NCBI GenBank assembly: GCA_015680905.1
Contig: CM027381.1
Location: 89,491,501-89,555,500 of the forward strand
DNA: 64,000 nt
Direction of reading: 5' to 3'
Origin: Coptis chinensis
Taxonomy: Eukaryota; Streptophyta; Magnoliopsida; Ranunculales; Ranunculaceae
The position numbers and the translations under genes are program-made. The stretch's first letter is position 1, and every line of letters begins with the position of its first letter. A model generated the notes under the pieces. That model was not told the DNA's origin and searched no databases. It worked only from the letters and a program-made list of their open reading frames with translations. Positions 58,490-64,000 of the stretch are shown one piece after another.

Positions 58490-58843
58490 CTTTTTTTTTT
58501 CTCGGTACATGAGGAGTTACTTACAGTCTACTCACACAGTAGCACTATAAGAACTTAACAAAACCTATAATAAACATGTTCTAGAACCTCCCATTTGGTT
58601 ATCCATGGGGGTTTTACAATAAAATCAACTTGATCATTGTCTTGCAAACTAAACCTAAGTACTTTGCCAATTGATCTCTTTGTGGGAAATTGGCTTCTCT
58701 CCAAACCGAGTCAATTTGCAAGAATCTAAAAGATTTATGCATCTCTGCCATCTCTGCTTCATACACCAAGGTACACTTGAAGTTCCAAAAGCATTAACCG
58801 CAGATGTCGAGTCTGACTCCACCCATACCTTCCTCCAATTTCT
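58490..58843 (-). mobile_element. 5'-truncated LINE 3' end inserted in the right LTR
   Basis: 354 bp between an exact 11-bp target duplication CTATCTCCAAC (58479-58489, 58844-58854). The minus strand ends in an A tail and carries VWREANFPQRDQLAKYLGL, the closing RNase H-type motif of plant LINE ORF2. The left LTR lacks this block, which confirms an insertion after the element landed. Confidence 0.85.
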
Positions 58844-58887
58844 CTATCTCCAACTCACTTTATCGGTAACCAGATACCATCCCAACA

Positions 58888-61600
58888 CATACATGGGTAA
58901 GTTCGATAGTGGCACTATTTTTTAGCGAAGACCATAACTTCAGTTTCATCAAGATGGTTCCATAATCCCTATATATTCTTTTTTCCTAAATGAACTTGAA
59001 ATTCATGGTCTTTATTCGCCAAAACGAGTTACCACTTGCACATTTTGAATATTAGATTGTGCTTTGTTTGCAAGTTGTTTTTGCCCTATTATATGCAAAT
59101 TGGTTTACAATGTACGTAATAGCCTAAGTTCAGATACTAGCCTAGTAAATAAGTACATTGTACAAGTTGTTTTCCATTCCAAACCATTTTAGTTTGTTAT
59201 GGTTCTAGTCCGGTTATTGTTTTATAACAAACATAACATGTCACAAACTCACGTTGATAACTTCCACGGCAGAAAAGTAGACACAAAAAACCAGTCAATG
59301 TGTACCAAATATATCTTATCAAGTGGCCTCTATCATCTACTGTCCTTGGACACATGGTGGCAGACCTGGTTTTAGGTTTTTAACGTAAATGATCGAATCA
59401 AAAATCCAAATGGAATCATTCATGGGATCACACAGGCACGCAGCCATGGTACAGTGGGCCTTAACTTGTTGATGGTGTTGTTATTACTTCGTTGAATACT
59501 GTTTTCACAAGAAGGTAAGAGTTGTCTCATCAATCATCGTAGGTTGTAAGTTTGTAACAACCCTCATGCTAAATCCGTATATGTTTCCATAGAGAAAGAT
59601 GACACCTAGTCCGCAATACACAATGCCAAGAGGCTAGTTTGTATGTTAGTGCGGGAAGTACGTTTATGTTGGTGCAGAATTCAGCTTCCATTATTGAAAC
59701 TTGAAAGTAATCACTATTTTCTCACAATCGCTCCTACCGGAGTTGCGCAACTTGCAAAATGCTTTCAAGGAGGTCTCGGGTCTCAGTCTCTTTGGGTGTC
59801 TTAGGTTATCGCAAGATAGTCGCTCAGCGAGAATAATGACGTGCTTGCCTAGCATCCAGACTATAAGACTGTTCCAACATTCCGGTTAATGTTTCCACTT
59901 AACTTTGGCGAGTTAAAAATTGCACTGCCGAGGAAAAACAAAATAAATGAGTCTATTTTCCACAATGGTTGTGTAATATTGGTTTTCTTTATTAAAAATC
60001 TGACTGTAATCCCTGATGTTTTCAACCAAAAAAAGCCAAACACTAGGGCAGGTTTTTCCCCGTATATGATGGTCCAACCACTACGATTTGGGCTACACCA
60101 TAGAGGCATAGATGATGGACCAAACACGGGTCAGGTTATGGGATTTTCTCTTAAATGGTTTTACTGATTTTTGCTTGGTGGAGAACTGGAGGTTACTCAT
60201 AATTAAAAAAATATATATGACAGAACCCCTCTTCCGGCACCTTTGCTGCTGTGATTGAAAAAAGAGGTCAGAAACTCAGACCCATTACTAGAAATCAAAT
60301 TATCAGACTGACTATTGATTTTACAGATCAAATTTGGGTCAAAGATCATGATTCATGTTTCAGTATGGACTTACAGAGCAAATGTTTGCGTCATGTAACC
60401 TGTAAATGGAAACCTGCACCAGGATTCTTCTTCGGAATACCGCATTTAGTATTTTACACTGTTACGTGCAACATGGTATGGAAGAAATGGATTGTTTGGT
60501 AAAATTTGATGATTTCAGTCAAACTCATATTTAAAAACACAAATGGTGGTCTGACACAATTTAAGAAAAAAATTGAACCATCTATGGCTGAATTTTCATT
60601 TGCTATTTTTAGAAACTTCTAGATTTTGAAAAATCTATCATTGTACAACAATCCAACAAGGACTTTCTTCAGTCTCTTGTCATAAGGTTGTGAGGTTGCC
60701 TCTAAACCGAGTAATGCTTGGGAACTTCATGAAATTTTGACAGTACGTTGGTTTTTGTTATATTTCATTGGTAATTTTAGAGTTTAATTTTTTTGAAATT
60801 TTGTCAATGTTGAAATTGTTGCACATTTGTTATTTGTACTGTATGTCTGTATGTAAATGTAATATCATTAATCTTCGTGCCTCAAAAGGGCGTTAACACA
60901 ATGACATACTGTGTATAATCTTCGAAATTATGAATATACCATTCACTCATTCATGACAAGGGTATACATCTAGATGGAAAATGCTTCGAGATTCTCAGCA
61001 GGCATGTCTCGTTCTCACCCATTCAAGCTCGTCCGTGCAACTATATGAATTAGGAATTTGGGACTGAACATATTTTAGAACTTAGAACTTTTTGAAAAAT
61101 GAGTCATGCCTGATTGTAGAAAAAGCTTGAAGTGCTCGGCCATAATACCATCCCCATCCCCAAGGGGTAAACTTATTCGAGCTACGTACTCAACTCGATT
61201 TGGAAAAAACTTCTAAATAAAACTTAAACTCTAATGAACAACCCTAGCCTCACTGACTGCGTAGATTGGCGATTTGGCTCGAGTCAACAACACCAATACA
61301 CGTGACCACTCTCTTTCCTCCTTGGATGAATTAGTACTTCTGCATTTTATACACTTATCTCGAGGATCTATCTACCATAGAAGTTCACAAGATGTCTGAT
61401 GATATCATTGCTAGTCTAGCTTTCTGAGCCAAGATTCTAGTCTGATAATCACATCACCAATTTTTTAGGACACATTGGCCACTATAGAGAAGGATAACCC
61501 AAGGGTATAGTGCAATAAACCACAGTACTAGTGTACACCATTTCTCGCGCTACTCTCATTCACCCCTCTCACTTTAAAAAGCCCAAAAGGGAGTGCAAAA
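58888..61600. other. Intergenic, no gene recognised
   Basis: Open frames of 62-92 codons (for example 59701-59889, 59889-60167, 60251-60502) show no recognisable motif. Short repeats and AT-rich stretches only. Confidence 0.5.
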
Positions 61601-61766
61601 AGGAAAAGCTAAAGAGAGCCTCCTCACACACGGATGTAGAGAAAGCAAAAGGCAAGTAAGAAGTGATAGAGACGAAACTCTTCTTTTTTTTTCTTCCATG
61701 GAGTTTTGAGTTGACACACTACAACTAGCCATAGACACAAACTAGGAAGCAAAAAAGTTTGTAAAC

Positions 61767-63490
61767 ATGACGGCAGGTGTACTTCAAGATCATAAGAAAA
61801 TGGAGAAGCATATAGAAGCAAATGGGTTGTATGGCTGGGTTTTTCAGATCTTTGATCGCCACCCTGAAAACACATTTATTCCACCAAACGCATCACCACT
61901 TCCCCGGTTAGACTCATTTTTTTGCGCATTTTTCATATGCATTGCATACCGTTATGATTTTGTTGATTTAAGTTCATTGACATAATACAGGTTACTGACT
62001 CAACATCACAATCGGAGAAATCCGAAGAAGCACCGGCTTCGTCTAAAGTCCAGCTGCAGAGTTCACCGGAATGCGTAAAATCTGAAACTCTAGCTCCCTA
62101 CTGATGTACCAGCTAAAAGTTTCACTTTCTGTTAGTAATTATGAATTCAAAGAAGGCTTGAAATCGACGTGGAAGTTCAGAGAAACACCGAGGCTATCTT
62201 TAGACAGCAGAGCAATTGTCGACGCAAAAGGAAGTCTACATCCAAGAGAGATCAGAACAAATGCAGCTATTTTATCAGCAACTCGATGCGAAAGTGATTC
62301 TGAAGACGATAGGCAGAGGCGTTCGCCTAGTGTGGTTGCGAGGCTAATGGGGTTAGACGCTTTACCTGAATCTATTCGCGAGCCGTTAAAGAAACCAGAA
62401 CTAAGAAGGTCTGCTTCGGAATCTCGGTCCAAAGATTTGCTCCAATGTAGATTCACTGAAGGAAATAACAGTCTACATCAGAAGCAAACCAATGCTGAGT
62501 TATTGCGGAAAGTTACAGATCAGAAGGTGGTGGTGTCAAGAGAAACTTGAAACCTGATCAAGTGAAAATTGTGCCTATTTCGCAATGGAAGTCGCGAAAG
62601 AACTTCTTCGATTCAGAAGATTTCTTTCCTGAACCAAAGCATACAAGTTCATTGTACGGTGAGCTAGAAAAGAGATTGAAGATGAGAGGAATTAGTGAAC
62701 CAGCTGAAGATTTAGAAACATTGAAGCATATTCTTGAAGCTTTACAACTCAAAGGACTACTTCTTCACTTAGAAGAAAACTCAACAAATCAGTAACCGTA
62801 ATTTCATTAAAGAATCTCCAATTGTGGTCATGAAGTCATCATCTAAATCCCCAGGAAGAATCGGAAACCAGTCTCCGCCTTCCAAGGTAAGTATGCGTCG
62901 AAATGGTGATACATTGCCCCCGGTAAGACGAAGGCAAGACGGAGGGGCGGTGAGTCCAAGATTGTACTCGAATCCAGTGTCGCCTGATCGTAGTAATGAG
63001 GAGTAATGCGGCGAAAAGTCCGTGTTCGCCAGCAAGGAGGAAAAAGCAGTAGTAATAAGTGTGGAGCAGAGAAGGAGCTCAGCAAGAATTAGTTCTAGAA
63101 AAAATGAGTCGGATCAAATGAGTAAATCACCGAGAAATAATAGAAGATCAGTGGTTGAGATTTCTTCTAAAGACAAGTTTTCTTGTTATACTGAGGACGA
63201 ATCATCTTCAATTTCAGACTGCAGGTTTAGTACCAAGGTATAACTCGGAAATTTATGTATTTTTGGTTTACATTTTGTTTTTTCTGTTTTATTAATGTTT
63301 TCCAAATTAATGCAGTCACAAAGATCGGAAGGAAGAATCTTTTGACAAGATGTGACAAGTTACTTAATAGCATTGCAGAGATCACAACTACTACTTCTGA
63401 GTCACAGCCAAGTCCAGTTTCTGTTCTCGACTCATCCTTCTACAGAGACGAATTTTCTCCTATTAAACGTTGCAATAATTTCAATGGTAG
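61767..63490 (+). pseudogene. TRM/LONGIFOLIA-type gene, 5' half, frameshifted
   Basis: ATG 61767 begins MTAGVLQDHKKMEKHIEANG then GWVFQIFDRHPEN, the N-terminal motif of plant TRM proteins. TRM proteins recruit TON1/TRM-PP2A complexes to microtubules, and LONGIFOLIA members promote cell elongation. After an intron (about 61907-61990) comes SEKSEEAPASS, FKEGLKSTWKFRETPRLSLD, the VARLMGL motif in SPSVVARLMGLDALPESI (62310-62380), SRKNFFDSEDFFPEPKH (62590-62640) and EPAEDLETLKHILEALQLKG. A later exon (from about 63318) has KNLLTRCDKLLNSIAEIT and SQPSPVSVLDSSFYRDEFSP. Frame changes occur near 62097, 62130, 62535, 62771 and 63005, and exon 1 and 2 phases do not match. Leader 61600-61766 with TTTAAAAAG near 61571. 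Either a pseudogene or error-rich sequence. The conserved C-terminus (DUF4378) is not reached. Confidence 0.75.
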
Positions 63491-64000
63491 AATTTTCGAC
63501 ACAACTTTTCTTTTTCATGTGTTATGGAGTAGTACTACTTTGAAGCGGCTAGGCCATTCATACGTTCATGCCACTTCCATAACTGACATATGTCAAACAA
63601 AGTGGCCTGCGCAACATGACGTGGTGGATGCGCTTCAAAGCATTAGATTCATGAAAGCTTCAACCTACGCTGTGTGCTGGTGTTATACGTCACATCTAAA
63701 TATCGAAGGCAGTTGATCAAAGCCCGTTAAAATAGAGTGTCCTTGTTGTACTTGAAAATTTGTCTGTTTGTATTTTAGTCGATGGCACTGATTGAAATCT
63801 TGTGGTCTAAATGTCTAATTGAAGTTGACATAACGAAATTGAATAGGAAAATGACTAAATGGCATCTTACTAGTCAATTTATTAGCTTATTTTGGGTTTG
63901 TCATTTCAGCAATTTAAGAGTGTTTTTTTTCTTATATTGATGTATACGTTCTTGATTTTATCAGATCAATCAGTAGAGCTAGAAGAAGATAATTGGTCCA
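63491..64000 (+). other. Window end, probable intron of the TRM-type gene
   Basis: After CCTATTAAACG the family similarity stops. A frame continuing to 63716 shows no known motif. The last about 30 bases may start another exon, but this cannot be decided here. Confidence 0.35.

Larger units (their letters stand above)
55159..58887 (-). mobile_element. Deleted Ty1/copia derivative
   Basis: LTRs 55159-55766 and 57878-58887 begin TGTTGTGCCCCAAAA and end ATCCCAACA on the plus strand. Flanks CATAT (55154-55158) and CATAC (58888-58892) form a target duplication with one mismatch. The minus-strand primer site reads TTGGTGTCAGAGC, and the polypurine GAGGTGGAGAAT abuts the left LTR. Only gag, protease and a linker remain; core integrase, reverse transcriptase and RNase H are missing. 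Confidence 0.88.

Overview
The window reads as nuclear DNA of a flowering plant, probably a eudicot. It is AT-rich, with GT-AG introns, and carries plant families: a PRAF-type PH-domain gene, an APM1-type aminopeptidase, a TRM/LONGIFOLIA-type gene, plant Mutator-like elements (MULEs), Ty1/copia and Athila-like Ty3/gypsy elements, a LINE, tRNA-derived SINEs and MITEs. There are no bacterial operons, CRISPR arrays or canonical rRNA/tRNA genes. I found no fully intact host gene. The three host-type genes keep recognisable exons but carry stops, small indels or missing exons.

Layout. 1-930: LINE-type RNase H remnant beside a small inverted-repeat element with two copied 35-bp pieces. 1050-6280: PRAF-type PH-domain gene (+), truncated and frameshifted, with a SINE in an intron. 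7524-11822: APM1-type aminopeptidase pseudogene (-), N-terminus missing. 11900-13730: repeats, a PPR fragment and leader-like pyrimidine tracts. 14001-26825: a 12.8-kb MULE with a 9-bp target duplication and ~1-kb inverted repeats, encoding a MURA transposase (-) and a DUF1985/Ulp1-protease-like protein (+), so a Kaonashi-type (KI) MULE; a 1.44-kb solo LTR and a SINE sit inside it. 27161-51648: a three-layer nest in which a copia element (-) holds a second MULE (28871-49206), which holds an Athila-like element (30975-47467). 51740-55033: MITEs and foldback repeats. 55159-58887: a deleted copia derivative with a truncated LINE in one LTR. 61767-63490: a broken TRM/LONGIFOLIA-type gene (+).

How it fits together. 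Order of events in the nest follows from target duplications: copia first, then MULE 2 into its integrase, then Athila into MULE 2. The most interesting item is the KI-MULE. It has a complete structure, a protease-like protein whose catalytic Cys position reads Tyr, a 90-bp coding tandem repeat, inverted repeats extending into the transposase 5' region, and a dispersed motif (GTTGCTGAYRGT) found nine times. MULE 2 is notable for phased ~30-bp subterminal repeats and a mosaic of fragments from other elements.

Caution: exon limits were placed by eye from family knowledge. The many small indels could partly be assembly errors, although the base-substitution stops argue for real decay.
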